Shown: positions 1 through 9,902 of the stretch, in pieces
How the letters are laid out: every line of letters begins with the position of its first letter
How positions within the stretch are numbered: position 1 is the stretch's first letter
Assembly: GCA_011947345.1 (NCBI GenBank)
Contig: JAAVTG010000289.1
Coordinates: 1-64,000 of the forward strand
Direction of reading: 5' to 3'
Source of the DNA: Phytophthora quininea
Lineage: Eukaryota; Oomycota; Peronosporomycetes; Peronosporales; Peronosporaceae
Length of the DNA stretch: 64,000 bases
Notes under the pieces: model-generated
Databases searched by the model: none
Told to the model about the DNA's origin: nothing
Seen by the model: only the letters and a program-made list of their open reading frames with translations
Made by a program: the position numbers and the translations under genes

Positions 1-74
1 GGTCAGGTGATAGGACCTCATGTATGATGTCCATCTGGGCGCACATCAAAATATCACAATAGCTAAAGGTAAAA

Positions 75-710
75 ATGTCCGAGAAGATGCCACATACGGC
101 GATCGATGCAGACGCCGACCGGTTTCCGTTCTGCGTCGTGTGGTGTCCGCTGCCTGTCATCACGTGGGTGCTGCCGTTCATCGGCCATCTCGGCGTCGCG
201 GACTCGCAGGGGTGAACAAGAGCTTCGGTATCGTAAATGTTACATTTGAAGATATCCCTAACGTTATTTTTATCATGTGCGGCAGAGTGATCTACGATTT
301 TGCAGGCAGCTACACGATCGGTCAAGACAATTTTTATTCGGCATCCCGGCGAGATACGTGCAACTGAATGTCGCCTCTGACCAAGTGACTCGCTGGGACG
401 AAGCAGTGGCCAAAGGTTGCAAGAGCTACTCGAAACATTCCTACAATTTCTTGTAAGTTCACTATTTTATTTGTAGTAGTATTTTTCCTTAGACCTTTTT
501 TTTCTTATCGTGCTCAGCACGGACAATTGCCATTCACTTGTGGCGGAATGCCTCAATCAGTTCCCTGCAAGTGGACGCACCAATTGGAACATGGTGACGC
601 TCTGCGTTTGGGTGTTTTTCCGAGGCCAATACGTGGATTTCCGAGCTTTCCTCAAGACGTGGCTGCCATTTGCACTGCTCGTGGTTATGGGCGCGAAATT
701 TGCTGCCTAG
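75..710 (+). CDS. TMEM222/DUF778 family membrane protein
   Basis: Three exons (75-211, 286-452, 518-710) with GT-AG introns give about 165 residues. The family hallmarks are visible: VVWCPLPVITWVLPFIGH near the N-terminus, then VIYDFAG across the first splice junction, NCHS at the start of exon 3, and WNMVT and TWLPF near the C-terminus. The family is an integral membrane protein of unestablished function found across eukaryotes. Within exon 2 the frame is lost between GQDNFY and IPARYV; one base is missing around 331-339 in a T/A-rich run, and the rest of the family sequence continues in the shifted frame. I read this as a sequence error rather than a dead gene. The start is the first ATG in the frame that carries the conserved block. 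Identification is from family pattern; function is not inferred further. Confidence 0.85.
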
Positions 711-782
711 AGGTGCCTACTATCAAAGGTGATCATTAAAAAGCAGAGATGTATTGCCGAATTGCTGCTACAGAGTCAGCAA

Positions 783-1382
783 TTAAACAAAGTTCCAAGC
801 CGTCGTGGCGAGGATCCCAACTACAGTAATGAAAATTGGACGGAGAGCCGTCGCACCGCTCGTGCTTGAGCTTGGCGTGATTGCTGTCGGAGTAGTTACA
901 GATGATTTCCCACTGGAGCTGGAAGCGGCAGTCGACCCGGTAGAGTTCGATGTCTTGTTGGAAATCAGTTCTGGGACCCCTGAACCTGAGCCGCAAACGA
1001 TGTTTGCCCACAAGCTTTCGTCCGAGGTCTTGGTCGCGTCGTCCGGGTGGGAGACACCGTCGGTCCACTGCACGACTGCGTTGGTGTCTTTATCCCACTC
1101 GCAACACGGGTCACCCAATTCTTGACCGTTCGTCTGTCCGTCTCCATCGGTATCAGCTTCGCAAAATTCCTTGGTCCACTTGTGTCCAGCCTTGGCGAAG
1201 GCATCCCCGAAATCGTTGGTAGATGCATCATCACCCGTGCCGTCCGGATGGCCGATTGCCGGCGTGTTAGGCACTTTGCCACCGTTGGGCAACATGGCGA
1301 CAAACTCGCGCGAACCTTCTACAACGAGAGCGCCTGCTGCTACAGCGAGGCATCCAAGTGTACGGCAGGCTGAAACCTTCAT
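783..1382 (-). CDS. temptin-like secreted protein A, probably GPI-anchored
   Basis: Intact 199-residue ORF. A signal peptide (about residues 1-22) is followed by the temptin-like domain: REFVAMLPNGG, TPAIGH, WTKEFCEADTDGDGQTNG, GDPCCEW, and a C-terminal SLWANIVC. The aspartate-rich DTDGDGQTNG loop resembles a calcium-binding thrombospondin/dockerin-type loop, and the spaced cysteines suggest disulfides. A Ser/Thr-rich stalk of about 40 residues precedes a hydrophobic C-terminus, as in GPI-anchored proteins. Temptin itself is a molluscan pheromone component; the role in oomycetes is unknown and a cell-surface or secreted role is inferred. It is one of six paralogues in the first 13 kb. An initiator-like promoter motif lies about 60 bp upstream. 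Confidence 0.88.
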   Translation of the reverse strand: MKVSACRTLGCLAVAAGALVVEGSREFVAMLPNGGKVPNTPAIGHPDGTGDDASTNDFGDAFAKAGHKWTKEFCEADTDGDGQTNGQELGDPCCEWDKDTNAVVQWTDGVSHPDDATKTSDESLWANIVCGSGSGVPELISNKTSNSTGSTAASSSSGKSSVTTPTAITPSSSTSGATALRPIFITVVGILATTAWNFV

Positions 1383-1440
1383 GGGATCCGGTGTTCTCTC
1401 GATAAAGCGAAGATCGGGACGTCTGTGTTGTCTTCAGGGG

Positions 1441-1456
1441 TGTTTTGAAGAATGAA
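1441..1456 (-). promoter_or_regulatory. Oomycete INR/FPR-like start site of temptin A
   Basis: On the minus strand the sequence TTCATTCTTCAAAACA matches the oomycete initiator (YTCANTYY) followed directly by a flanking-promoter-region-like A-rich block. It lies about 60 bp before the ATG at 1382. A near-identical block precedes temptin D. Confidence 0.6.
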
Positions 1457-2129
1457 GTGGAGCGTATTGATGAAAACAAGACACCACCGTTCTCGTGGTC
1501 TAGGCAACCAAGCCAAACTCATCAGTTTGGGTGGTGCAGGCTCCTTGCTGATAAGCTAGAAAGTTTTGTTGCTGTGGTGCTTGCCAGCATGAAATGAGAC
1601 GTTTGAACGACAGAAGCGCGTGCTCGGGTCAGATAAGTTTTCCCATAAAGCAAAAGAGCAAACACAAGCTCTCGTGAAGACGGTGGTTTTGCTTTCTCGT
1701 ATCCCTATCGGAAGCTTCGGTTGGCATCGATTTTAGTGAGGAAACCACACGAAAATCGATGCACTTGCGGATACGAACTTCAGAGGGGATAGTTGGGCTC
1801 CTGGTTTCGCAGAACACTCAACTAAAAAGCTTATTTGTCAACAGTTTGTGGCCGTGTGGAGCGATGCATTAAAGTATTTCACAACTAGATAGGTGGAATA
1901 CTTGAGGCGCTGAAGGATACACCCGAAACACCATAGTTTTAATCTTTGTCCGGTCGATGTTTGATAAGCGTTTGAATTGGCCAACGATTATAACCCTACG
2001 AGCTGGAAGCTGCTCCTGGACGCTGTGAACTGGACCCAATTTTCGCTTCTCCAGTCCGAACGACGGAAATCACTGTTATTGCTCACAAGTTCACATGATA
2101 CTTTTTCGCTGTTCGGTATCGTCTCAAAA
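1457..2129. other. Intergenic, no gene recognised
   Basis: Only short unsupported ORFs on both strands, with no domain, repeat or codon pattern that I recognise. It separates temptin A from the left arm of the inverted repeat. Confidence 0.5.
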
Positions 2130-2461
2130 GATATGCCGGTGCTCGTCGTTGCGGAAGGTAACATCGGAATTCGTCTGGACAGCATCTCGTAGCGGAGCTT
2201 AAACTCACGGCAACCACCGACACCAAATGATCAAGGAGCGCGTGCCGTAGCAAGCATCACCAGAACGACGTGTGCCATTGACCACTAGGACGTCGACATC
2301 GATCGTCAACGCCGGCCAAAACTCAGCGGTGGCTGCACGTATGACGACTTGAACCGCACCACCCGAATCGGAAATCGTCGTCGACCAGAACTGCGTCGGT
2401 GGGACTGCTGCTGTCGCGCTTGATGAACCACTAACCTCGACACGAGCGCTTCACTCCGAAG

Positions 2462-2479
2462 CTCACTTCTCAATTTACC
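2462..2479 (+). promoter_or_regulatory. INR/FPR-like start site of temptin B
   Basis: CTCACTTCTCAATTTACC fits an oomycete initiator followed by a CAATTT flanking element, about 75 bp upstream of the ATG at 2550. In the other repeat arm the CAATTT is changed to CAAACT, so the two copies may differ in strength. Confidence 0.6.
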
Positions 2480-2549
2480 GCTTCCAAGCCACTGCAGCTT
2501 ACCCGACCACGCTTCCACCTCCAAGCGACAACTCCACCCTCCAACAACC

Positions 2550-3167
2550 ATGAAGGTTCTTTCTCTTAGCGTCGCTATGGTCGTGATGGCCGCTCTGCTC
2601 GTCTCGGACGTCAGCGCCTCCAAGAAGTTCGTGGCGAGACTGCCCAACGGCGGCAACGTCCCCAACACGCCGGCCATCGGCCACAGCGACGGCACCGGCG
2701 ACGACGAGGCCACCAACGCTTTCGGCGATGCGTTCGCCGCGGCGGGCCACAAGTGGACCAAGGATCTGTGCCAGGCCGACTCGGACGGCGACGGCCAGAC
2801 GAACGGCCAGGAGCTGGGCGACCCGTGCTGCGAATGGGACCAGACCGCCAACCCAGTCACGCGGTGGTCGACGGGCGTCTCGAACCCGGGCGACGCGTCC
2901 AAGAAGTCGGACTCGAGCTTGTGGGCGAGCATTACCTGCGGCTCGTCGTCGTCGACGACGTCGAGTCCGAGCACGAGTACAACCACGGCCCCGAGTTCGG
3001 GCGGTTCTCCGAGCACGGGTTCGAGCGGGACGCCGAGTCCGACCACCGCAAGTTCGACGTCGAGCACCCCGAGCATGAGCACGAGCACGAGCACGAGCAC
3101 GAACGCTTCGAGCAGCACGCCGTCGTCGACCCAATCTCTTCGAACCTGCACGTACGGCACGAAGTAG
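2550..3167 (+). CDS. temptin-like secreted protein B
   Basis: Intact 205-residue ORF, near-identical to temptin C (8790-9407): I count three residue differences (V/A in the signal-peptide end, D/E after WTK, M/T in the tail). Signal peptide about 1-23, then KKFVARLPNGG, TPAIGH, CQADSDGDGQTNG and GDPCCEW. The C-terminal third is almost pure Ser/Thr/Pro, encoded partly by an imperfect GAGCAC hexanucleotide repeat, and ends CTYGTK without a hydrophobic anchor, so this copy is probably fully secreted, unlike A and D. The long antisense ORFs over this gene are a by-product of its codon composition. Confidence 0.9.
   Translation: MKVLSLSVAMVVMAALLVSDVSASKKFVARLPNGGNVPNTPAIGHSDGTGDDEATNAFGDAFAAAGHKWTKDLCQADSDGDGQTNGQELGDPCCEWDQTANPVTRWSTGVSNPGDASKKSDSSLWASITCGSSSSTTSSPSTSTTTAPSSGGSPSTGSSGTPSPTTASSTSSTPSMSTSTSTSTNASSSTPSSTQSLRTCTYGTK
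3071..3106. repeat. GAGCAC hexanucleotide tandem repeat
   Basis: Imperfect tandem GAGCAC/GAGCAT units in frame within temptin B, coding for the Ser-Thr tail. The matching tract in temptin C is at 8851-8887. Such a tract can expand or contract in frame and so change stalk length. Confidence 0.7.
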
Positions 3168-3223
3168 AGTGTGATCGATGCGCCGACTTTCAACGATTGA
3201 TCTCATAAAGACCAGTTCCGTGC

Positions 3224-3945
3224 TCCAGCGGTACGAGCATCCCGTCTAGATCATTGCCGTTTTACATAACTACAAGTTTGGCGCTTTAATACTTCTAGCC
3301 CCGAACTATACAGCATAAAATTCCATGCTTTGGCAGCCGCCATGGAAGCCACCACCGTGATTGTCTAGCACTTCGTGCGCTAGCTGCCAGCAGCGCCTTC
3401 ACTTCCATCGCTCAGTTCGCCATTTGCTCGCTTAAGCCCAAACCCAAGCTCCGGCTCCAGCGTAATGCACGACGTGTGCATCTGGCGACGAAGACCGCCG
3501 GAGACCATGCTGCCAGAGGTCCCCTCGAGCCCGTTCTTGAGGCGGGACCTTGTGTGTCCAAGCCCCGTGGCTTCCCCAGTGTCGTTCCAAGCTCAGCGAC
3601 CAAGTGACCCCTCTCAACTCAACTCCCAAGGCAAGGTGAAAATCAAGCAGAAGCGTCTACGCGACGGCGTACCAGCTGCAGAAACAGTTAATCCTTGGTA
3701 CAGCCGTCATGACGAAGGCTTTTCCTCCGGCGTGGCGCCTTGAAAACCACAAGTGTCCTGTGTGTGCCCGCGGGTGGCATCAGGATAGCCGGTGGTCTCC
3801 GGCATTAACCTGCTGATGCTGTAGGAAGGAGTAGCTACTAGCACGTCCCGGATAGCGGGGGTAAAGGGGTTAACAAAACATGATCTGAAAGCATTCCACT
3901 CATCTCTTAGCGACCTTTCAGTTAGATACGTGACTAGGTGCCTTC
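3224..3945. other. Intergenic, no gene recognised
   Basis: About 720 bp between the left repeat arm and the FYVE multi-kinase gene. Short overlapping ORFs on both strands (for example 3465-3743) lack any recognisable motif and I do not call them. The GC-rich stretch 3760-3880 could be a decayed repeat, but I see no matching terminal copy in the window. Confidence 0.4.
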
Positions 3946-6900
3946 ATGGAGAGCAAGCGTCTGGATGCTATCAAGCTAGCTGTAGACTCGCGCTGGGACG
4001 ACTTACGGAGACTCGTGGAGGCCGAACCGGCCACTGCTCAGCAGGTGGACTCGTATGGCATGCTTCCATTGCATTGGGCCTGCACCGACCCGCAGCCCGA
4101 TGGCGACGGATTGCTGTTACTATTACTCAAGGCCTTTCCGAAAGGTGCACAGACTACCAATGCGGCTGAACTGCTGCCGCTGCAGATCGCCATCAAGGCT
4201 CAAGCGGGCATCGAGTGGCTGCAGGCGCTGTTAGCCGCGTATCCGTACGCTGTGCTCAAGAAGACATCCGCCGGTGAAAGTGTTATTCGTCTTGCACGGA
4301 CATCTCGACTACCCAGCCGCAGTGTCGATCTGTTGCAAGAAATGTATCACCACGTCTGCGCGAAGGAAGGAATTCCGGCTCAGGAAGAGTGGGAAAAACA
4401 CCTTAAAGATCCGTCAAAACCTCCGAGGGTATCCAGAGATGCTGCAGGATCGATTGACCACCGAATACCCAAGAGATTAACCAGCAGCACGACAACAGTA
4501 AGATCCTCGATGGACTCTAGCTATATAGTACCGCAAATGACCGCTCAACGTGAGCAGCGCTCAAGAATAATGGTGTCCCTTCCGCCGCGATGGATGAACG
4601 CACCAAAATGCAGTATCTGCGATCAAACGTTCGGCACCTTCAGAAAGCGTCATCATTGTCGTAATTGTGGGCAGTCAATCTGTGGAGACCATTCCGCACG
4701 TGAACGATTGAAACTTCCGCATTATGGCCTGAGCGATCGCCATCGTGTTTGCGTGGTATGCCACGACTACCTGTCTCGTGCTGACGATTGGTATGCTAAC
4801 CAGATCTTGCGTAGCGATTCAAATCTGTATACCGTCGAAGAATCTCCTTACGATGATGGTGGTGACGATGCTAACGAGTGGGGGAAATGATTTCCGAGAC
4901 ACTGAAGAAAACGCCGGAGCAGATACTGTTGGTGCACGTTCCCTTTCGGACAAAGAACTCTTGACTTCTATTGCTACTGGGTTGGTGGCCCCGGACCTTC
5001 TCTCTTTACTCAAAGGACGATGCACCGCTGACTTTGTGGTATTTCGGAGTGTTGTGGATCGCATTGACCGGCTAATTAAGATTGCGGGGTCTTACACAGA
5101 GAACTCGCGCACCAAAATTGCTGTAGAGGCTGCTGCAATCCAACTTCTTGACAGCATTCTCAAATCAGGGTACTCCAATTTAGAACACATGAACGATACC
5201 TCAAAATGGGCCATTCGAGTGCGTCACTGCATTGTTAATGCGCCTCGGAGGTCTGAATTTTCCTTCAGCATTCACAAAAGATTAGCGAAATTGCTCTTTC
5301 CAGCTTAAGCGCCGACGGGAGCATTCAAATCGCGACGAATTGGGAGCGTGGTTGGAGAAATGATCGCCGTGATCAAGCAAAATATTTGATCGGGCAAATA
5401 AATACAATCACGGCTGGTGCACTGAGTCGAGATGATATGGATACCTTCCTGCAAGGCTTGCAATTTTGGAGGTGCCGAGAATCGTCATTGGATGAAGTGG
5501 AGCATATTCTTATAAAGACTCTTGCTAAACAAATATCGTTCCTACGATCTAATGTCGCAACCAGCCGTAACTTCGGCATCGATCCACACGTTCCAAGGGA
5601 AGAAGTGCGACTTTCTACGACTGAAACACATGTATCCGGTCAGCTTGGAGAGTGGCTCGATGCGTCAGTATTTGTGTATCCGGTACTGGTGGGGCAACAG
5701 TTTGCTGTAAAGCGTTGGTTCTCATTGAACCACCCACATATTGTGAACCTCTTGGGGTTTTGTGAAACTCAAGAAGGTCTTCTGCTTCTTTGCGAGAATA
5801 ATGATTCAATGAACCTTGATCACTATTTGCTGTGCAACAGAAATCAGTGCTCTGTGTGGCAACTGTTGTACGAAGCAGCATTGGGATTACAGTACATTCA
5901 CGAGTCTGGCATGATTCATGGGCCAATGCGTTGCAGTGACATCCTGGTGGGAAATGATGGGATAGCAAGAATCGGTAATCTGGGGTGGAACGTTTTGCAC
6001 AAACAAACTGGTGATGATGAAACAAGAGCTGTACGTGTTCATACAGGATGGGAATCACCGGAAGATCTGACTTCGAATGCAACAACTCAGGTGTCTGATG
6101 TATATTCGTTCGGGATGACGGTGATTGAAGCTGTCACTGACGATGCTCCTTACAATATCATGGTAAACGATGAAATTATAAGAGGAGTAAAGGAAGGAAG
6201 ATTTCCGCAGCGTCCTCCGAAGGGTTTCAGTAATCAGCAATGGGAACTTGTCAAGAGAATGTGTGCCCCCAACGCTGCTGTCAGAATACCCGTTCATGAG
6301 GTTGTATGCACGCTTTCAAAGTTTGCGGATGAAGCATTTCGCGCAAGTAGGTGTCGGGACGAGAATGCAAGTCTTCGTTTGGTGACTACCGTTCCCGCTG
6401 GGAGTTCATTGTCGCGAACTTATCGTCGTCGATGGTCTACAGCCCCTCGACTATCAAAAACATTAACTACGGTCGTGATTCAATCGAAGACCTTGAAGAT
6501 AAAGGCATTTGTGTCGTTTCAGTCGGGGATGATGGTGGTGACGATGCCGACATTATCGAGGATATCAAGACGAAGACGCGTCCACCCTGGTACATACCTC
6601 AACACGAGTCGTGGACTGCAGAGTTCGAGCCGTGCGGTCAGACACTATTAACGTCATGTTTTCTTGGAACTTGGATGGAAGCTGTGGTTGTCATTGAAAA
6701 AATGAACCTGTCGCTGCATGCAAGTAGGTGCCTTGCCGATATCGCGGACGCGTGGTACAAACTGAAGCACCCGAATGTGCTGCATCTCTTTGGCGCTTGC
6801 CATGACGCTCGAACTCCTTTCTTCGTCCGTGAATATGCTCCTTTGGGCACGTTGAATATGTACCTGCAGAGCTATGGAGGCCAATTCAGCCTATGGCGGC

Positions 6901-8636
6901 GAATATTCGAAATCGCTTGTGCGCTCCGCTATCTGCACTCTCGTGGCATCGTTCACAGCGATATCAGGTGCGATAACGTTTTGGTGATGATAGGTGGGAA
7001 AGCCAAACTTTCGGGTTTTCATTCATGCTCTGCGCTTAAGAACCGCAGCTTTCTTTCTGGTACGACCTCCAATGCAAGAGTGCGGTGGGCAGCTCCTGAA
7101 ATTTTAAACGGCGAGCCGCCTTCACCGGAAGCTGACGTTTATTCACTCGGAATGCTAATGATTGAGGCTTTAACGAGGAAAATACCGTGGGGAGATCGCC
7201 ACCCGGATATCCGAGTGCAAGATCTAGTAGCCGTGAAGCACAAGATACCACCAAAACCAAAGGACGCTGGAGAGACAATGTGGACGCTAATACAACGTAT
7301 GTGTTTGTTCGATCCAAGCAAGCGAGTCAAGTTGCCTGAAGTTGTTCGACTTCTCAAAATTGTTGCGGCTGTTGAATCACAAGTTCCCTGGCAGCATGAT
7401 TCATATGAGAATGAAGGGGATCGAATCCTAGTGATGGAACTCGTTCTTGAGCGTTACTTCGAGATACACGACAAGCCAGACATTGTAGGTCAATACTGTC
7501 CAAGAAATTCCGATGCTGAAGATGGGGTTTCGGAAGACGGTAATGAGTTGCAGCAACCCGTAAATACAGTAGCCGAGTTTGCTGCTGAGGATGTTTTTGC
7601 CAACAATTTTGAAGTGCGGCTTCAAGATGCCAGGGTAAAACCAATGAATACCTTGATAAAGCTTTCGCAGGGCGACATTGCTAATCCAGAAATTCCAGGA
7701 CGAATTTCCCCGGAATGGTTTATCCATGCTGACGAATTAGAAGTTGAGGATCGCATCGCTTTTGGTGGATTCGGCTCTGTTCATTACGGCACTTGGCTTG
7801 GTGCTCCCGTCGCGATAAAAATCATGAAAAACTGGATGTGGAGGCGTTCCAAAGAGAGCTGAATGTCTGGTATGGTTTGAATCACCCGTTCATTGTGACT
7901 TTGTTTGGAGGAAACATCTCCAGCAACAAACCTTTCTTCGTGTGTGATTTAGCTGATTCCTCTCGAGGCTGTTTAGGTAAAGCAATGACGACAACAACAA
8001 GCAGACCATTTGGAAAATGCTCTATCAGTCAGCGTCTGCGCTGCAATATCTTCACTCTCGCGATACTATCCATGCTGATCTCAAGGGAAATAACATACTG
8101 ATCAAAGAAGATGGCAACGCCCAGATTACAGACTTCGGCTTAAGTCTGAATAAGACTATATGGACGCGGTCGAGAGCAATACCCACTACAGCGGCTGTGC
8201 GCTGGAAAGCTCCGGAATGTCTGGGTGGACAACCCCATCGAAAGCGTCCGACATTTACTCGTTAGGGATGCTCATTGTGGAGGCCATGACTGGAGAGCTG
8301 CCGTGGAATCTCAAAGATGAACTAGCTGTTAGCCATCGTGCAAGAAAATGTGAGCTTCCTATCCGACCGTCGTGCTTTAGTGACGCTGAGTGGGGACTTG
8401 TCAAACTCATGTGTCGCAGTGACCCGGAAGAGCGGCTGGATCTCGATGTTGTCATGAATGTGATGCGCATATTTGCCTTCGACGCACTCTCACGCATAGA
8501 AAATCATCTATTTGTTTCGAAATTGGTTTACGAATGGAGTGTTTCGATTAAAGAGGCACGCCATGCTCCAAGCTTGCAACACTCAGACATAAGCCGTCCG
8601 AGCGTCGAATCTGTACGGTCAGCACAAACAGCATAG
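3946..8636 (+). CDS. Ankyrin-FYVE protein with three kinase-like domains
   Basis: Read as one intronless gene broken by about six single-base shifts (near 4883-4887, 5275-5279, 6351, 7827-7831, 7979-7981, 8233-8236, mostly in base runs). The N-terminus (to about residue 135) has ankyrin-like helices (MLPLHWAC, LLPLQIAI). A FYVE zinc finger follows at about residues 215-290 (CSICDQTFG, RKRHHCRNCG, CVVCHDYL), expected to bind PI3P on endosomes. Then come three TKL-type kinase domains. Domain 1 (about 5640-6330) has HGPMRCSDIL and IGNLGW where HRDLKxxN and DFG belong. Domain 2 (about 6600-7370) has HSDIRCDNVL and a GFH in place of DFG, and no proper glycine loop. Both look catalytically dead. 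Domain 3 (about 7730-8490) keeps AFGGFGSV, VAIK, HADLKGNN, DFG and APE. The arrangement suggests two regulatory pseudokinases and one active kinase. A true pseudogene cannot be excluded. Confidence 0.75.
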
Positions 8637-8789
8637 CTGGAACCGAAAAAGAAATTCCAACGCAAAAACGATTCGCAAAGGAAAAGCAACAATAATTGGA
8701 ACCGCCATTTACAATCTGAAAGTACAATTGGAGCACCAAACCGGTCCTTCACGAGACCAATCGTTGAAAGTCGGTGTGTCCGTCACACT

Positions 8790-8854
8790 CTACTTCGTGC
8801 CGTACGTGCAGGTTCGAAGAGATTGGGTCGACGACGGCGTGCTGCTCGAAGCGT

Positions 8855-8888
<34 letters not shown>

Positions 8889-9407
8889 GGTGCTCGACGT
8901 CGAACTTGCGGTGGTCGGACTCGGCGTCCCGCTCGAACCCGTGCTCGGAGAACCGCCCGAACTCGGGGCCGTGGTCGTACTCGTGCTCGGACTCGACGTC
9001 GTCGACGACGACGAGCCGCAGGTAATGCTCGCCCACAAGCTCGAGTCCGACTTCTTGGACGCGTCGCCCGGGTTCGAGACGCCCGTCGACCACCGCGTGA
9101 CTGGGTTGGCGGTCTGGTCCCATTCGCAGCACGGGTCGCCCAGCTCCTGGCCGTTCGTCTGGCCGTCGCCGTCCGAGTCGGCCTGGCACAGCTCCTTGGT
9201 CCACTTGTGGCCCGCCGCGGCGAACGCGTCGCCAAAAGCGTTGGTGGCCTCGTCGTCGCCGGTGCCGTCGCTGTGGCCGATGGCCGGCGTGTTGGGGACG
9301 TTGCCGCCGTTGGGCAGTCTCGCCACAAACTTCTTGGAGGCGCTGGCGTCCGAGACGAGCAGAGCGGCCATCACGACCATAGCGACGCTGAGAGAAAGAA
9401 CCTTCAT
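8790..9407 (-). CDS. temptin-like secreted protein C
   Basis: Intact 205-residue ORF, the inverted twin of temptin B. Signal peptide about 1-23 (cleavage expected near DASA/S), temptin-like core with CQADSDGDGQTNG and GDPCCEW, and a Ser/Thr-rich tail from the same hexanucleotide tract. No C-terminal hydrophobic segment. The upstream region keeps the initiator but has CAAACT instead of CAATTT after it. The 307-residue ORF on the opposite strand (8728-9651) is a shadow: it shows repetitive low-complexity composition and no family motif. Confidence 0.9.
8851..8887. repeat. GTGCTC hexanucleotide tandem repeat
   Basis: Reverse-complement counterpart of the GAGCAC tract of temptin B. It encodes the Ser-Thr tail of temptin C in frame. 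Confidence 0.7.
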
Positions 9408-9902
9408 GGTTGGCGGAGGGTGGAGTTGTCGCTTGGAGGTGGGAGTGTGGTCGGGTAAGCTGCAGTGGCTTGGAAGTGGTAGTTTGAGAAGTGAGCTTCG
9501 GAGTGAAGCGCTCGTGTCGAGGTTAGTGGTTCATCAAGCGCGACAGCAGCAGTCCCACCGACGCAGTTCTGGTCGACGACGATTTCCGATTCGGGTGGTG
9601 CGGTTCAAGTCGTCATACGTGCAGTCACCGCTGAGTTTTGGCCGGCGTTGACGACCAATGTCGACGTCCTAGTGGTCAATGGCACACGTCGTTCTGGTGA
9701 TGTCTGCTGCGGCACGCGCTTCTTGATCATTTGGTGTCGGTGGCTGCCGTGAGTTTAAGCTCCGCTACGAGATGCTGTCCAGAAGAATTCCGACGCTAGC
9801 CCTTCAAGCACGAGCACCGATTTTTTTCGTCGCAAAGGTTATTCCAACAATGAAAGAAGACAAGCTTGTTTGAGCGTTCATCAATCGCGGATTGCATTTG
9901 AC
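9408..9902. other. Upstream region of temptin C, otherwise empty
   Basis: Contains the minus-strand initiator-like motif at 9481-9495 (CTCACTTCTCAAACT on that strand) and the outer end of the right repeat arm to about 9825. No gene is seen between there and the Uma2-like remnant. Confidence 0.5.
9481..9495 (-). promoter_or_regulatory. INR-like start site of temptin C
   Basis: Minus-strand CTCACTTCTCAAACT, the counterpart of the temptin B start site, about 75 bp before the ATG at 9407. The flanking element is altered relative to copy B. Confidence 0.5.

Larger units (their letters stand above)
2130..3223. repeat. Left arm of 1.1 kb inverted repeat
   Basis: Reads as the reverse complement of about 8726-9825. 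Identity is high across the promoter, temptin B and the 3-prime flank, and fades at both ends (around 2130-2160 and 3208-3223). The block shared with the other arm, AGCATCTCGTAGCGGAGC (2181 onward), is recovered in reverse at about 9755-9775. The arm thus holds one complete gene with its promoter. The two arms enclose about 5.5 kb carrying the FYVE multi-kinase gene. Confidence 0.85.
8726..9825. repeat. Right arm of 1.1 kb inverted repeat
   Basis: Inverted copy of about 2130-3223, holding temptin C, its promoter and 3-prime flank. The innermost part (8726-8760) matches 3190-3223 with more mismatches than the gene body. The duplication is therefore not brand new at its edges, although the coding sequences are almost the same. 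This pattern fits gene conversion between the arms or stronger constraint on the gene. Confidence 0.85.

Noticed and set aside
3760..3880. GC-rich stretch considered as an LTR or transposon end
   Set aside because: No second copy, target-site duplication or element-encoded ORF nearby.
3946..8636. Calling the FYVE multi-kinase locus a pseudogene
   Set aside because: Its breaks are of the same homopolymer kind as those in essential genes of the window, and the intact third kinase shows continued constraint; kept as a gene with a caveat.
8728..9651. 307-residue plus-strand ORF opposite temptin C, and its 295-residue equivalent opposite temptin B (2306-3193)
   Set aside because: They arise because the reverse complement of the repetitive Ser/Thr codons lacks stops; composition is low-complexity Val/Leu/Ser and no start, motif or promoter supports them.
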